DNA from: Flavobacterium circumlabens
Lineage (GTDB): Bacteria; Bacteroidota; Bacteroidia; Flavobacteriales; Flavobacteriaceae
Length of the DNA: 64,000 bases
NCBI RefSeq assembly: GCF_004345565.1
Contig: NZ_SLWA01000003.1
Coordinates: forward strand, 124,001-188,000
Reading direction: 5' to 3'
Shown here one piece after another: positions 17,965-27,849 of this stretch (the stretch's first letter is position 1; each line of letters opens with the position of its first letter). The position numbers and the translations under genes are program-made. The notes under the pieces are model-generated. The model ran no database searches. It saw nothing but the letters and a program-made list of their open reading frames with translations, and was not told where the DNA came from.

Positions 17965-20415
17965 TTATCCCGGAAATTCTCCACCGCCTTCGGTTCCTCC
18001 TTCTTTTTGAGCAGGATTCTTTTCTCTTTCGTTTTTAGCTTTGTTAAAACGATACGTAAAGGATAAATTGAATTGACGCTTACGGAACTGAAATTCACTA
18101 TATGAATTCACCTCGTCCAGATACGTATAGGATTTCATTTTTCTGGAGTTGAAAACATCACTCACGTTAAAAGCAATAGTGGCTTTGTCTTTCAGTACAT
18201 CTTTACTAAAAGAAGTATTCATTCCGAATTGCCCTAAATTTTTACCCTGTGCTGTTTTCTGAGAACCGTTGTACATAGAAGTCAGCTGCCAGTCGATTTT
18301 GTATGGTAAAGTCACTTTTGAACTGATTCTTGCAAACCACGAATTAGCCTGATTGTCTAAATTCTGAGTTACAAGGTTACCTGTTTGTATGTCAGTATAA
18401 GTATTTTCTCCGGTTGTTTTGACATTATAAAGATTGAAATTACTGTTTAATCTCCACCATTTATAAGGGGTGTAATTAAGTGTAAATTCAAAACCGAATT
18501 TTTGTTCTTTCCCTACATTAATCGGTGTGTTAACAATTACCGGAATTCCACCTACCATATCTCCGTTGGGATAGCGAACGAAGCTAAATACATCTTTTGT
18601 ATTTTCGAAATAAGCTGATGTATTAAAAGTTACCTTGTCCCAGCGTTTGATATAACCAAGGTCAAATTTATCTGTTAAGGAAGGATCTAAATCCGGATTT
18701 CCCTGAAAAATATTGATATTACTTGAATAGTTGACGGCAGGATTCATAAAACGTCCTCTTGGTCTTGAAAGACGTTTGCTGTAACTTGCTGAGAAATTAC
18801 TCTGATCTGAAATCTCGTAACTAATAAAAGCACTTGGAAATAAATTGTTGTATTTCTTCGTATTGAACTCTTTTGTATCTAAAAGATTGACCTGAATATT
18901 GGTGTCTTCCCAACGCAATCCAAATAAATAGGAGAATTTGTTTACTTTAAAACCATATTGGGTATAAAGTGCATTGATGTTTTCTTTATACTCTAAAGTG
19001 TTGGATAAATTAGTAATTGTCGCCCCTGCAGGATCAATAACATAATACTCATTGTTTAAATTACTGAAACTTCCTTTGTATCCTGCTTCGAACTGACTTC
19101 CTTCGCTGATTGGCAAAACATAGTCGGTTTGTAACTGAACTTGTTTCTGCACCTGGTTGTTTAGTGTACTGTTGTATTTCTGTGTTCCTGAAATATCACT
19201 GTTACTATCATCATTATTCTTTGAAATAGAAGCGTCAACGGTAAGTTTATGTCCTTTATCGTTGAAGTTTTTTATTAAATTAGAAGTGTATTCTATATTA
19301 TCGCTATCCGTAATCCCTTTGTTTAATCGGTAAGAACTACCGGTAAAATTATGATTAACATCAAAATTATTATAGTTAATCAAATCTTTGTCTTCACCTG
19401 AATTATTCTGGTAATTGATCGCATTTGTCCAAAAAGTGGTTGGATTAATGGTCCATTCAACTCCGGCTCTTCCATTAAATCCTTTTCTGATTCTTTTGGT
19501 GTCACGGTCTTCATCTAAATAACTTTTAGTGGTACCATCTTCATTTAAATACTCGGAATTGGTTAAACCTGTACCTTCATTGGTTCTGTAATTGTATCCT
19601 GCAGTTGTAAAGTAGTTTAATTTTTCTGTTTTATAATTCAGATTCGCACTTAAACCATAGGTTTCAGGAAGACCTGTTGAAGCAATAAAAGTTCCGTTAA
19701 GCCCTTGGTTTTTCCCTTTTTTAAGGATAATATTAATTAATCCTGAACCACCTTCAGCATCATAACGCGCTGATGGATTAGTGATAACTTCTACCTTGTC
19801 AATAGCATCGGCAGGCAGCTGACGTAACGCTTCAGCTACATTGATCGCGTTTGAAGGTCTTCCGTCAATTAAAATCCTGATATTATCACTTCCTCTTAAG
19901 CTTACATTTCCTTCGGTATCCACAGAAACAGACGGCACATTATCTAAAACGTCACTTACAGTTCCGCCTTTTACCATCATGTCCTGACCCACATTATAAA
20001 CTTTTTTATCCAGCTTTATTTCAACGGTAGATTTTTCAGCGCGAACAACAACTTCATTCAGTTGCGCAGCATCTTCAGAAAGATTTACGACACCTAAATT
20101 AGTATCAGTCTCAATGTTTTTTTGTTTGATCTCGGTTGCCTTAAACGAAATAAATTCAATCTTTATATCGTACGTTCCCGGAGCAACCGCTACTTCAAAT
20201 TCTCCTTTTGGATTTGTAATTCCACCCGCAATAACTTTAGTGTCATTTGGAGCCATAATCGAAATAGTAGCATATTCCAGAGGTTGCTTGCTTACTTTTT
20301 CGAAAACTTTTCCGCTAACTTTTACTTTATTGCCACCAGATGGCAGTTGTTGTGCATAGTTGTAAAAACTTGTAAAAAGCAATACAAGTAATACAGCAAA
20401 TTTGATTTGTTTCAT
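17965..20415 (-). CDS. TonB-dependent outer-membrane receptor (OMP beta-barrel family)
   Basis: This 816-residue protein begins with a signal peptide (cleavage near NYAQ). A carboxypeptidase-regulatory-like domain follows (about residues 30-110, VSGKVFEKVSKQPLEYATIS), then a plug domain (VSDVLDNVPSVSVDTEGNVS and RILIDGRPS) and a large beta barrel to the C-terminus, which ends in a Gly/Glu tail. This is the Bacteroidota TonB-receptor type with the outer-membrane beta-barrel family 14905 fold. No SusD partner is adjacent, so a polysaccharide role is unlikely. The ligand is unknown. Confidence 0.92.
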   Translation of the reverse strand: MKQIKFAVLLVLLFTSFYNYAQQLPSGGNKVKVSGKVFEKVSKQPLEYATISIMAPNDTKVIAGGITNPKGEFEVAVAPGTYDIKIEFISFKATEIKQKNIETDTNLGVVNLSEDAAQLNEVVVRAEKSTVEIKLDKKVYNVGQDMMVKGGTVSDVLDNVPSVSVDTEGNVSLRGSDNIRILIDGRPSNAINVAEALRQLPADAIDKVEVITNPSARYDAEGGSGLINIILKKGKNQGLNGTFIASTGLPETYGLSANLNYKTEKLNYFTTAGYNYRTNEGTGLTNSEYLNEDGTTKSYLDEDRDTKRIRKGFNGRAGVEWTINPTTFWTNAINYQNNSGEDKDLINYNNFDVNHNFTGSSYRLNKGITDSDNIEYTSNLIKNFNDKGHKLTVDASISKNNDDSNSDISGTQKYNSTLNNQVQKQVQLQTDYVLPISEGSQFEAGYKGSFSNLNNEYYVIDPAGATITNLSNTLEYKENINALYTQYGFKVNKFSYLFGLRWEDTNIQVNLLDTKEFNTKKYNNLFPSAFISYEISDQSNFSASYSKRLSRPRGRFMNPAVNYSSNINIFQGNPDLDPSLTDKFDLGYIKRWDKVTFNTSAYFENTKDVFSFVRYPNGDMVGGIPVIVNTPINVGKEQKFGFEFTLNYTPYKWWRLNSNFNLYNVKTTGENTYTDIQTGNLVTQNLDNQANSWFARISSKVTLPYKIDWQLTSMYNGSQKTAQGKNLGQFGMNTSFSKDVLKDKATIAFNVSDVFNSRKMKSYTYLDEVNSYSEFQFRKRQFNLSFTYRFNKAKNEREKNPAQKEGGTEGGGEFPG

Positions 20416-20509
20416 TGTCTTTTTTGGTTCTTTTTCTTCTTAGACCGCAAATTTAGCTTTTGGTTTAAAGCGAAAAGTCACAAAAAAATGTTAATGCTGT
20501 TCTTTATAA

Positions 20510-20854
20510 TCAATCTAAAAAAGAAGCTACCAAATCTAAATCTCTTCCAATGATGGCTTTTGAGTCTTTTATTACAATTGGGCGTTCTATTAAAATAGGA
20601 TGGTCAGCCATTGCCTGAATAATCTCATCATCAGTCAGCGTCTTTTGCTTGTAATTTTCTATCCAGATTTTTTCTTTAATCCTTACTAAATCAAGAGGTT
20701 TTAAATTTAGTTTTTCAAGTAACTTTTTTAAATCAGTAAACGAAGGTGTTTCTGTCAGGTACGGAATGATTTTGTAATCCTGATTGGACTGGTCTAAAAA
20801 GGCAAGACAATTTCTTGATTTTCCGCAACGTGGATTATGGTAAACTTCGATCAT
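20510..20854 (-). CDS. ArsC-family arsenate reductase-like protein
   Basis: This 114-residue thioredoxin-fold protein starts IEVYHNPRCGKSRN, with the ArsC active-site Cys at position 10 and the downstream LIERPIV Arg motif typical of the glutaredoxin-coupled family. It could reduce arsenate, but many members (the YffB/Spx-like group) have other roles. No ars transport genes are nearby, so the functional name is tentative. Confidence 0.8.
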   Translation of the reverse strand: MIEVYHNPRCGKSRNCLAFLDQSNQDYKIIPYLTETPSFTDLKKLLEKLNLKPLDLVRIKEKIWIENYKQKTLTDDEIIQAMADHPILIERPIVIKDSKAIIGRDLDLVASFLD

Positions 20855-20956
20855 TTTATTTTTTTTAATTTATTACAGGAGAATTCGGTATTTTAGCAAG
20901 ACCAAAAATAAGATTTACTTATTAAACTGAATTCTCATTTTTAAATTTTTATAAAT

Positions 20957-21889
20957 ATGTTTTTAGAACTAGGAATTAAACCCGAAAATAAATTCTGGAA
21001 ATATCTTTTAGGATCCGTTTTTATCATTACTGCGTCTTTTATTGGTCAGATTCCTTTTTCTATCGCAGTTCTCTATAAAACGTTTAATTCCAATAAAGCT
21101 TTTCCAACAGATAGTGATTCAGCTTTAAAAATGTTTGAACCTAATTTGACATTGTTTTTGGTGATGATTTCTTTTGCTTTTGCATTTGCCGGGATTTATT
21201 TTGTTGTAAAACACCTCCACCATCAGACAATTTTATCAATAACAACTGCCCGCAAAAAAATAGACTGGGGACGTATTTTGTTTTCTTTTACGTTATGGGC
21301 GGTTTTTTCTCTGCTGAGTTTTGTAGCGCTCTATTTTAAATCTCCTGAAAATTTTGTGTGGAATTTTAAATTAGTTCCCTTTCTGATTTTAGTTGCTCTT
21401 GGTGTTGTATTGATCCCGATACAGACCAGTACAGAAGAATATGTTTTTAGAGGTTATCTGATGCAGGGGTTTGCTAATCTGGCCTTAAACAGATGGTTTC
21501 CGTTATTGATGACATCGCTAATTTTTGGTTCCATGCACTTTTTTAATCCTGAAGTCGCTAAAATGGGTTATGTGATTATGATATATTACATTGGTACAGG
21601 CTTCTTTTTAGGTATTTTAACACTTATGGATGAAGGAATTGAGTTGTCCCTAGGGTTTCATGCTGCTAATAATCTGATTGGGGCTTTATTGGTTACTTCA
21701 GACTGGTCTGTTTTTCAGACTCATTCTATTTTCAAAGATATGTCAGAACCTTCAGCGGGTTTGGATGTGATTTTGCCTGTGTTGGTTATTTACCCGATTC
21801 TGCTTTTTATTTTTGCTAAAAAATACGGCTGGAGCAATTGGAAGGAAAAATTAACAGGTAAAATTAATAGTGTAGAATCATCAAATTAA
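20957..21889 (+). CDS. CPBP-family intramembrane glutamic endopeptidase
   Basis: This 310-residue protein has about eight hydrophobic segments and the CPBP (Abi) motifs: EEYVFRG (the EExxxR pair) near residue 163, HFFNPE, and a later GFHAANN. These belong to the Rce1-like family of intramembrane proteases. It ends 7 bp before menE on the same strand, so the two probably share a transcript. The substrate is unknown. Confidence 0.85.
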   Translation: MFLELGIKPENKFWKYLLGSVFIITASFIGQIPFSIAVLYKTFNSNKAFPTDSDSALKMFEPNLTLFLVMISFAFAFAGIYFVVKHLHHQTILSITTARKKIDWGRILFSFTLWAVFSLLSFVALYFKSPENFVWNFKLVPFLILVALGVVLIPIQTSTEEYVFRGYLMQGFANLALNRWFPLLMTSLIFGSMHFFNPEVAKMGYVIMIYYIGTGFFLGILTLMDEGIELSLGFHAANNLIGALLVTSDWSVFQTHSIFKDMSEPSAGLDVILPVLVIYPILLFIFAKKYGWSNWKEKLTGKINSVESSN

Positions 21890-21896
21890 AAGTTTC

Positions 21897-22937
21897 ATGT
21901 TAGAATTAACACATAGAAATGTCCACAATTATTTTAATATAAACGGATATCATCTCAACGCGGCAGATTTATGCCGTGTCGCTTACAGTTATATAAAAGA
22001 GGGAGATTCGAACGAACAGGCCATTGGTGAATTTCTATTGGACTGGTTCGATAATAAAGAATTCATCGAAATGAAAACGTCGGGAACAACCGGGCTACCC
22101 AAACTGGTTCGGCTGGAAAAACGCGCTATGATTCATTCTGCCTTGGCGACGGGAGATTTTTTTCTCTTAGAACCCGGAAATAAAGCCTTGTTGTGTTTGC
22201 CGGTTCAATTTATAGCCGGGAAAATGATGTTGGTGAGAAGTATGATTTTAGGTCTTGATTTGGATGTAGTGGCTCCCAGTACCGCACCTTTAGCTCTGAA
22301 TACAACGTTATACGATTTTGTGGCAATGGTTCCTTTGCAAGTTCAAAATTCAATTGAAGCTTTGAAAAATGTAAAGAAACTAATTGTAGGAGGTGCTAAA
22401 ATGGATGCGTCACTTGAGGAAAAAGTATTGCCTTTGAAAACGGAGGTTTACGAGACTTACGGAATGACCGAAACTATTACTCATATTGCAGCCAGAAAAG
22501 TGGGAGAGAATGTTTTCACTGTTTTGCCGAATGTAGAAATAGCTCAGGACGACCGTGGATGTCTGGTAATTACCATTCCGGTTATTTCTGAAGATCCTGT
22601 TGTTACCAATGATCTGGTTGAGATTGTAAGAGAAAATCAGTTTATTTTCTTAGGAAGAATTGATAATGTTATTAATAGTGGAGGGGTGAAGCTTATTCCG
22701 GAACAGATAGAAGCCAAACTGCTGGATAAAATTAAGGGAAGGTTTTTTGTAACCGGAATTCCGGATGCTGCTCTGGGCGAAAAACTGATTCTGGTTATTG
22801 AAGGCGAAAAACAAGATTTTGCAACCGACTTTTTTGATGGTTTGGGAAAGTATGAAAAACCAAAAGAAATTGTTTTTGTTCCGAAATTCAAAGAAAACCA
22901 AAACGGAAAATTATTACGTAAAGGGAGTTTGGTTTAA
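21897..22937 (+). CDS. menE: o-Succinylbenzoate-CoA ligase (short AMP-binding form)
   Basis: This 346-residue member of the AMP-forming acyl-CoA ligase superfamily shows the P-loop-like MKTSGTTGLPKLVRLEK segment and the YETYGMTETITH and FLGRIDNVINSGGVKLIPE motifs. The short length is usual for flavobacterial MenE, which activates o-succinylbenzoate in menaquinone synthesis. No other men genes lie in the window. The naming rests on family form. Confidence 0.8.
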   Translation: MLELTHRNVHNYFNINGYHLNAADLCRVAYSYIKEGDSNEQAIGEFLLDWFDNKEFIEMKTSGTTGLPKLVRLEKRAMIHSALATGDFFLLEPGNKALLCLPVQFIAGKMMLVRSMILGLDLDVVAPSTAPLALNTTLYDFVAMVPLQVQNSIEALKNVKKLIVGGAKMDASLEEKVLPLKTEVYETYGMTETITHIAARKVGENVFTVLPNVEIAQDDRGCLVITIPVISEDPVVTNDLVEIVRENQFIFLGRIDNVINSGGVKLIPEQIEAKLLDKIKGRFFVTGIPDAALGEKLILVIEGEKQDFATDFFDGLGKYEKPKEIVFVPKFKENQNGKLLRKGSLV

Positions 22938-22954
22938 ATAAAAATTCCAAAGGT

Positions 22955-23000
22955 AAAAATCCCAAATCTCAATTAGTAAAAATTGGGATTTGGGATTTTT
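22955..23000. terminator. Bidirectional terminator
   Basis: AAAAATCCCAAATC pairs with GATTTGGGATTTTT around an 18-nt loop, with A and T runs on both sides. It separates the convergent menE and RsmB-like genes. Confidence 0.8.
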
Positions 23001-23023
23001 TATTTTTTGGAATTTAAGCTTAC

Positions 23024-24253
23024 TTATTCTTTAATTACAGCATCTTTACGTTCCAGTAAAGCCATATAAAATCCGTCGAAACCTGATTCTGAGGCTAAAA
23101 TTTTACGATCTTTTATGAAAGTAAATTGTTTTCCGATTTCAGTTTTTAAGAATTTTTCTACCTGTTCCTGATTTTCTGATGGTAAAACAGAACAAGTAGC
23201 GTATACTAATTTTCCGCCTGGTTTTACAATTTTAGAATAACTCTCTAAAACTTCTGCCTGAACTTTACGAATGTTATCAATAAATTCAGGTTGCAGTTTC
23301 CATTTCGCATCAGGGTTTCTTTTTAGAACTCCTAAACCGCTGCATGGCGCATCGATCAATACACGATCTGCTTTTTCATGTAATTTCTTGATCACTTTTG
23401 TGGTGTCAATAATACGATATTCAATATTAAAAGCGCCATTTCTTTTTGCTCGTAATTTTAATTGTTTCAATTTGCTTTCGTACAAGTCCATTGCAATCAG
23501 TTGTCCTTTGTTTTCCATTAAAGAAGCAATGTGCAGTGTTTTTCCTCCGGCTCCTGCGCAAGTATCCACAACGCGCATTCCTGGTTTTACATCAAGAAAA
23601 CCAGCAACCAATTGCGAGTTTGCATCCTGAACTTCAAAAAGTCCCTGTTTGAAAGCATCCGTCAAAAATACGTTTGCTCTTTCTTTTAAAACTAAAGCTT
23701 CCGGCTGATCTTTTAAATATTCGGTTTCAATATTTAAATCCATCAGGGTGTTTCTCAGGTTTTCTTTGGTTCCTTTAAGTGTGTTGGTCCTTAAAATAAC
23801 TTTTGCCGGCTGGTTTTGTGCAGCAATTTCTGTTGCCCAGACTTTTTCACCTAATTCTTTAACTCCCAATTCATCCATCCAGTCCGGAATAGATTCTTTA
23901 AGGGCTCTGATTTTAGAAAGTTCGTCAAAACGTCCTTTGATTTTTCTTTCCGGTGTTCCTTCCAATTGTCTCCAATCCGGAATTGGATATCCTCTTAAAA
24001 CGGCCCAAACCGCAAACATTCTCCATAAATTGTCTCTGTCAAAAGGTTCTTTTACTTCGGCAATTTCTGCGTATAATCGTTTCCAACGAACAACTTCGTA
24101 TATCGTTTCAGCAACAAACTTCCTGTCGGAACTTCCCCAACGTTTGTCTTTTTTTAATGCTCTTGCTACCACTTTGTCTGCATATTCTCCTTCATTGAAG
24201 ATGGCATTTAAAGAATCGATGGTAGTATAAACTAAATTTCTGTGTAATCTCAT
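23024..24253 (-). CDS. RsmB/NOP-family rRNA m5C methyltransferase
   Basis: This 409-residue protein has SAM motif I as VDTCAGAGGKTLHIAS and the two catalytic cysteines in DAPCSGLGVLKRNPD and YATCSVLPSENQ. An N-terminal NusB-like helical region is present, as in RsmB. It likely methylates a cytosine in 16S rRNA. It is convergent with menE. Confidence 0.88.
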   Translation of the reverse strand: MRLHRNLVYTTIDSLNAIFNEGEYADKVVARALKKDKRWGSSDRKFVAETIYEVVRWKRLYAEIAEVKEPFDRDNLWRMFAVWAVLRGYPIPDWRQLEGTPERKIKGRFDELSKIRALKESIPDWMDELGVKELGEKVWATEIAAQNQPAKVILRTNTLKGTKENLRNTLMDLNIETEYLKDQPEALVLKERANVFLTDAFKQGLFEVQDANSQLVAGFLDVKPGMRVVDTCAGAGGKTLHIASLMENKGQLIAMDLYESKLKQLKLRAKRNGAFNIEYRIIDTTKVIKKLHEKADRVLIDAPCSGLGVLKRNPDAKWKLQPEFIDNIRKVQAEVLESYSKIVKPGGKLVYATCSVLPSENQEQVEKFLKTEIGKQFTFIKDRKILASESGFDGFYMALLERKDAVIKE

Positions 24254-24345
24254 TTTAATTATTTGAGTTGCAAAGGTACTATTAATTGATTGAAAGTTAA
24301 ATTTTTAATTTTGATTGTTATTTAGACTTTCATTAAAAAGAAAAA

Positions 24346-24378
24346 AAAACACTCTAATAAAGTTTAAAAGAGTGTTTT
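24346..24378 (-). terminator. Terminator of kup
   Basis: AAAACACTCT pairs with AGAGTGTTTT around a 13-nt loop, with a long A run on its left side that becomes a U run on the minus strand. It lies directly 3' of kup. Confidence 0.75.
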
Positions 24379-24401
24379 CTGAATTTATTTTTGGAATAAC
24401 T

Positions 24402-26366
24402 TTATTTTAGAATCCTGGTCAATCCAATATTTTCCGGAGCATGAAGCACCATCGGGAATTTCTCTATTTTTACGGAACTGCTGTCTAAACCAAAAGCTCT
24501 TTCTTCAGACAAACTTAATTTTTTGATAAAGAAATAAGAGTTCATGATAATATTTTCATGCCATCTTAAGTCGTTATCATTAGAAAGGAACTTTTCAGAC
24601 AATACAAATTTAAAGTCTCCGATAATATTATTTTTGTTTAATGACTCATAGCGGCTGGTAATATCCACTTCACCATTTTTTACCATATCCCTGATTACTT
24701 CACGAAACATCAGGTTTATTTTGGTTGGCTCTCTGAATCCTAAATTAAAATCGACTCTGTAAATATCGTCTTTTGCAATTTCGGTAACTTTATACTGTGT
24801 TTTATAAGGTTCCGTTAAAATATTCACGTGTACAAACCAGTAGATATCGGCTCTTTTTGGACGCTTTTGCAGGATCGAATACATTACTTTCTGTTCCAGT
24901 TCATCTACGCGGTTTGCATTGGTCATATAAACCAAATGGGTCGCATATTTTGGAATAGATAAGTCTTCGCTCAACTCCATCAATACTTTTTTATAATCGT
25001 CGATTTTGACAATTTTGGTATAGTTTTTATTGATTTTCTTGGCCAGATACCAGATCGTCATAATCGAAATTAAGACAGCTGCAATAATTAAAGTTACATA
25101 ACCACCTTCGGCAAATTTGGTGACATTGGCAATCAAAAAGCTAAATTCAATTATCAGGTAAATGGTAATTAACGGCACCATGAAAAATAATTTAATACGT
25201 TTCATGATCAGGTAATAGTTAAGCAGAATGGTCGTCATGATCATACATAAAACAATTGCCAGACCATAGGCATGCTCCATGTTGCTTGATTTTTCAAAAT
25301 GCAGAACAATTCCAACACAGCCAAAAAATAACAGCCAGTTGATGGACGGAATATACAATTGACCTTTTACTTCGGTCGGATATTTGATTTTAACTTTTGG
25401 CCAGAAATTAAGGCGCATTGCTTCATTTATCAAAGTAAAGGATCCGCTGATTAAAGCCTGTGATGCGATTACGGCTGCTAAAGTTGCAATAACAATTCCT
25501 ACCGGCTGAAACCAGTCCGGCATGATAAGATAAAATGGATTGCCATTTTCTCCTCCTAAGGCTTTTAAAGTCTGTCCTTCATGATGGATCAAAAAGGCTG
25601 CCTGACCGAAATAGTTTAATACCAGGGTAAGTTTAACAAAAATCCAGCTTATTCTGATGTTTTTTCTTCCACAGTGTCCCATGTCTGAGTACAATGCTTC
25701 TGCTCCCGTTGTACACAAAAATACTAGTCCAAGAACAAAAAAGCCTTCAGGGTGTATCTGTAATAAATGATACGCATAATAAGGATTTAGGGCTTTAATA
25801 ACTTCCGGATGATTAGAAATCTGAATAACTCCCAGAGTTCCTAACATGGTAAACCAGATTAGCATCATCGGAGCGAAGAATTTCCCAACTAATTTAGTTC
25901 CAAATTGCTGAATGGTAAAGAGAACAAATAAAATTCCGATAACAATCGGGATCGTATTAATTTCAGGATAGTAGGTTTTTATTCCTTCCACAGCCGATGA
26001 AACCGAAATAGGCGGCGTGATAATTCCATCTGCGAGCAGAGCACTACCTCCAATAATGGCCGGGACAATCAGCCAGGTTATCTTGGTTTTTTTGACTAAT
26101 GCATATAATGCAAAAATACCACCTTCACCGTGATTATCTGCGCTTAGTGTAATAAGCACATACTTTATGGTAGTCTGTAAGGTCAAGGTCCAGAAAACAC
26201 ATGAAATACCTCCTAAAACAATGTCAGCACTGATGATGTGTTCTCCAAGAATGGCTTTCATTACATATAATGGAGAAGTACCAATATCTCCATAAATAAT
26301 CCCTAATGTGATTAGTAAACCTCCAATAGACAACTTACTGTGTAAGTTTTTATGCGCTGCGCTCAT
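24402..26366 (-). CDS. kup: Kup-type low-affinity potassium uptake permease
   Basis: This protein of about 654 residues begins MSAAHKNLHSKLSIGGLLITLGIIYGDIGTSPLYVMKAI, the hallmark Kup N-terminus, followed by around 12 transmembrane helices and a cytoplasmic C-terminal domain. I choose the internal start at 26364-26366 because the longer frame to 26423 adds a non-conserved 19-residue extension. It imports K+ with H+ across the inner membrane. It is a single-gene unit with its own terminator. Confidence 0.92.
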   Translation of the reverse strand: MSAAHKNLHSKLSIGGLLITLGIIYGDIGTSPLYVMKAILGEHIISADIVLGGISCVFWTLTLQTTIKYVLITLSADNHGEGGIFALYALVKKTKITWLIVPAIIGGSALLADGIITPPISVSSAVEGIKTYYPEINTIPIVIGILFVLFTIQQFGTKLVGKFFAPMMLIWFTMLGTLGVIQISNHPEVIKALNPYYAYHLLQIHPEGFFVLGLVFLCTTGAEALYSDMGHCGRKNIRISWIFVKLTLVLNYFGQAAFLIHHEGQTLKALGGENGNPFYLIMPDWFQPVGIVIATLAAVIASQALISGSFTLINEAMRLNFWPKVKIKYPTEVKGQLYIPSINWLLFFGCVGIVLHFEKSSNMEHAYGLAIVLCMIMTTILLNYYLIMKRIKLFFMVPLITIYLIIEFSFLIANVTKFAEGGYVTLIIAAVLISIMTIWYLAKKINKNYTKIVKIDDYKKVLMELSEDLSIPKYATHLVYMTNANRVDELEQKVMYSILQKRPKRADIYWFVHVNILTEPYKTQYKVTEIAKDDIYRVDFNLGFREPTKINLMFREVIRDMVKNGEVDITSRYESLNKNNIIGDFKFVLSEKFLSNDNDLRWHENIIMNSYFFIKKLSLSEERAFGLDSSSVKIEKFPMVLHAPENIGLTRILK

Positions 26367-26447
26367 GTATGTTTTTATAAAAGACGGTTGCAAATTTACT
26401 GTTTTAAAATAAATTAGCGTCAATTAAAATTAAAAAGATAAAAAAAA

Positions 26448-26467
26448 GCACAATCGTAAAATTGTGC
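26448..26467 (-). terminator. Terminator after the Asn/Arg-rich secreted protein
   Basis: GCACAAT pairs with ATTGTGC around a 6-nt loop and is followed on the minus strand by a U-rich stretch. It lies 3' of the gene at 26501-27730. Confidence 0.65.
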
Positions 26468-26500
26468 CTTAATTTTTATTAGATATTTAAGGAACAGAAT

Positions 26501-27730
26501 TTAACCTCTTCTGTTTCCTCCTCTTGACCCTGAACTATTTTCTCTTTGTGGCTGACTGCCTCTTGATTCCTGGTTTACTCTTGGAGATTCAGCTCTTTGT
26601 GGTGCCTGTGCTCGCGAAGTGTTTCCTCTGTTTTCAGAGCCTCCTCTGTTTTCAGGCATGCTTCTCGGCGCTTCTGTTCGTTGTACCGGAGCAGAAGTTC
26701 TGTTAGAATTCCCTCTGTTTTCTGAATAAACTCTTGAATTGTTATCATTAGAATTTCTTCTCACTTCATTTCTCTGTGTGTTTTCAACTCTTGCGGGAGT
26801 ATTTACACTTGGTGAATTATCTCTGCTGGTTGGTGTTGCACGATTGGTGTTGTAATTTCTGTCTGAATTGGGTCTGTTAACAGCTGCGTTTCTATTATCG
26901 GCATAGTTTCTGTCTGTACCGGTTGTTCTTCCTGAATTGGATCTATTGGTATTGTAAACATTTTGGTTTCTGTTAGATTCTCTGCTTGCAACACGTCTTT
27001 GATCTAATTCATATCTGTTGTTGGTGTTCGCATGTCTTTGAGAAAAGCTATAATTGGGACGTCTTGTTTCATATCCGTAAGAACGTCTTGTTTCATACAA
27101 AGCCGGAGCTCTGTAACTTCTCCTGTTATTTACGTAATTATAGTGGTTGTTTACGTTGATACAAACATTTATGTTATTTCTATATCTGTAAATAGGGTAA
27201 GGTCTCCATGCAGTGTAATAATTAGGATAATAATTCCATCCCCATGTTGAATAGTATGGTCTGTAATTAGTGATCCAAAATGAAGTATAAATTACCGGAG
27301 TTACATTGTAAACAGGCTCATAAATATAATTATCTCCATACAAATAAGAGTTTCCTACCACCTGAACAACTACTTTGTTGGAGTTGTCTCTTTCAACATC
27401 AATTGTTGCGATATCCTGATACACATCGCGATCCAAAACGGCCTGTATGATTATAACGTGGGTTCTGTCTTCTACAGATTCAATTACACGCAGGTAGTCA
27501 ACTTCGTCATCGTCATTTAAATCAAGGTTAGAGATCTGATATTTCGGATCATTCAATCGTCTTTCAAAATCCTGAAGATTGGCTGATTCTCCAAATATGG
27601 AAGCAACGGCCCTAAGGTCTAAGTTGTCGCTTATATCTGAATTTTTTGCATAAACAGTTGTTTGGCTTTGTGCCGGAACTGTACTAAAACCTAAGGCTAG
27701 TAATGCTATAAAAAGTAGTTTCGATTTCAT
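26501..27730 (-). CDS. Secreted protein with Asn/Arg/Ser-rich low-complexity tail
   Basis: This 409-residue protein has a signal peptide (cleavage near VPAQ), a folded N-terminal part to about residue 150 (YLRVIESVEDRTHVIIIQAVLD), a Tyr/Asn-rich middle, and a C-terminal half of about 200 residues dominated by Asn, Arg and Ser. The tail looks intrinsically disordered and positively charged. Homologues are common in Flavobacterium. The function is unknown, and the tail suggests binding to a polyanion. Confidence 0.75.
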   Translation of the reverse strand: MKSKLLFIALLALGFSTVPAQSQTTVYAKNSDISDNLDLRAVASIFGESANLQDFERRLNDPKYQISNLDLNDDDEVDYLRVIESVEDRTHVIIIQAVLDRDVYQDIATIDVERDNSNKVVVQVVGNSYLYGDNYIYEPVYNVTPVIYTSFWITNYRPYYSTWGWNYYPNYYTAWRPYPIYRYRNNINVCINVNNHYNYVNNRRSYRAPALYETRRSYGYETRRPNYSFSQRHANTNNRYELDQRRVASRESNRNQNVYNTNRSNSGRTTGTDRNYADNRNAAVNRPNSDRNYNTNRATPTSRDNSPSVNTPARVENTQRNEVRRNSNDNNSRVYSENRGNSNRTSAPVQRTEAPRSMPENRGGSENRGNTSRAQAPQRAESPRVNQESRGSQPQRENSSGSRGGNRRG

Positions 27731-27849
27731 GACAAATCATATTAAGATTAATATTGTGGGATATCCAATTACTGTGCCAGAAAAAAGAACAAAACATATT
27801 TTATATGTTATAATTAATTGTATTTTAGCATTAAAAAAAAGTAATTAAT

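Noticed and set aside
20510..20854. Arsenic-resistance operon
   Set aside because: Only one ArsC-like gene is present with no arsR, arsB or acr3, so a resistance operon is not supported.
26803..26994. Small ORF opposite frame inside the Asn/Arg-rich gene
   Set aside because: It is a low-complexity shadow of the real gene in another frame, without a start context.
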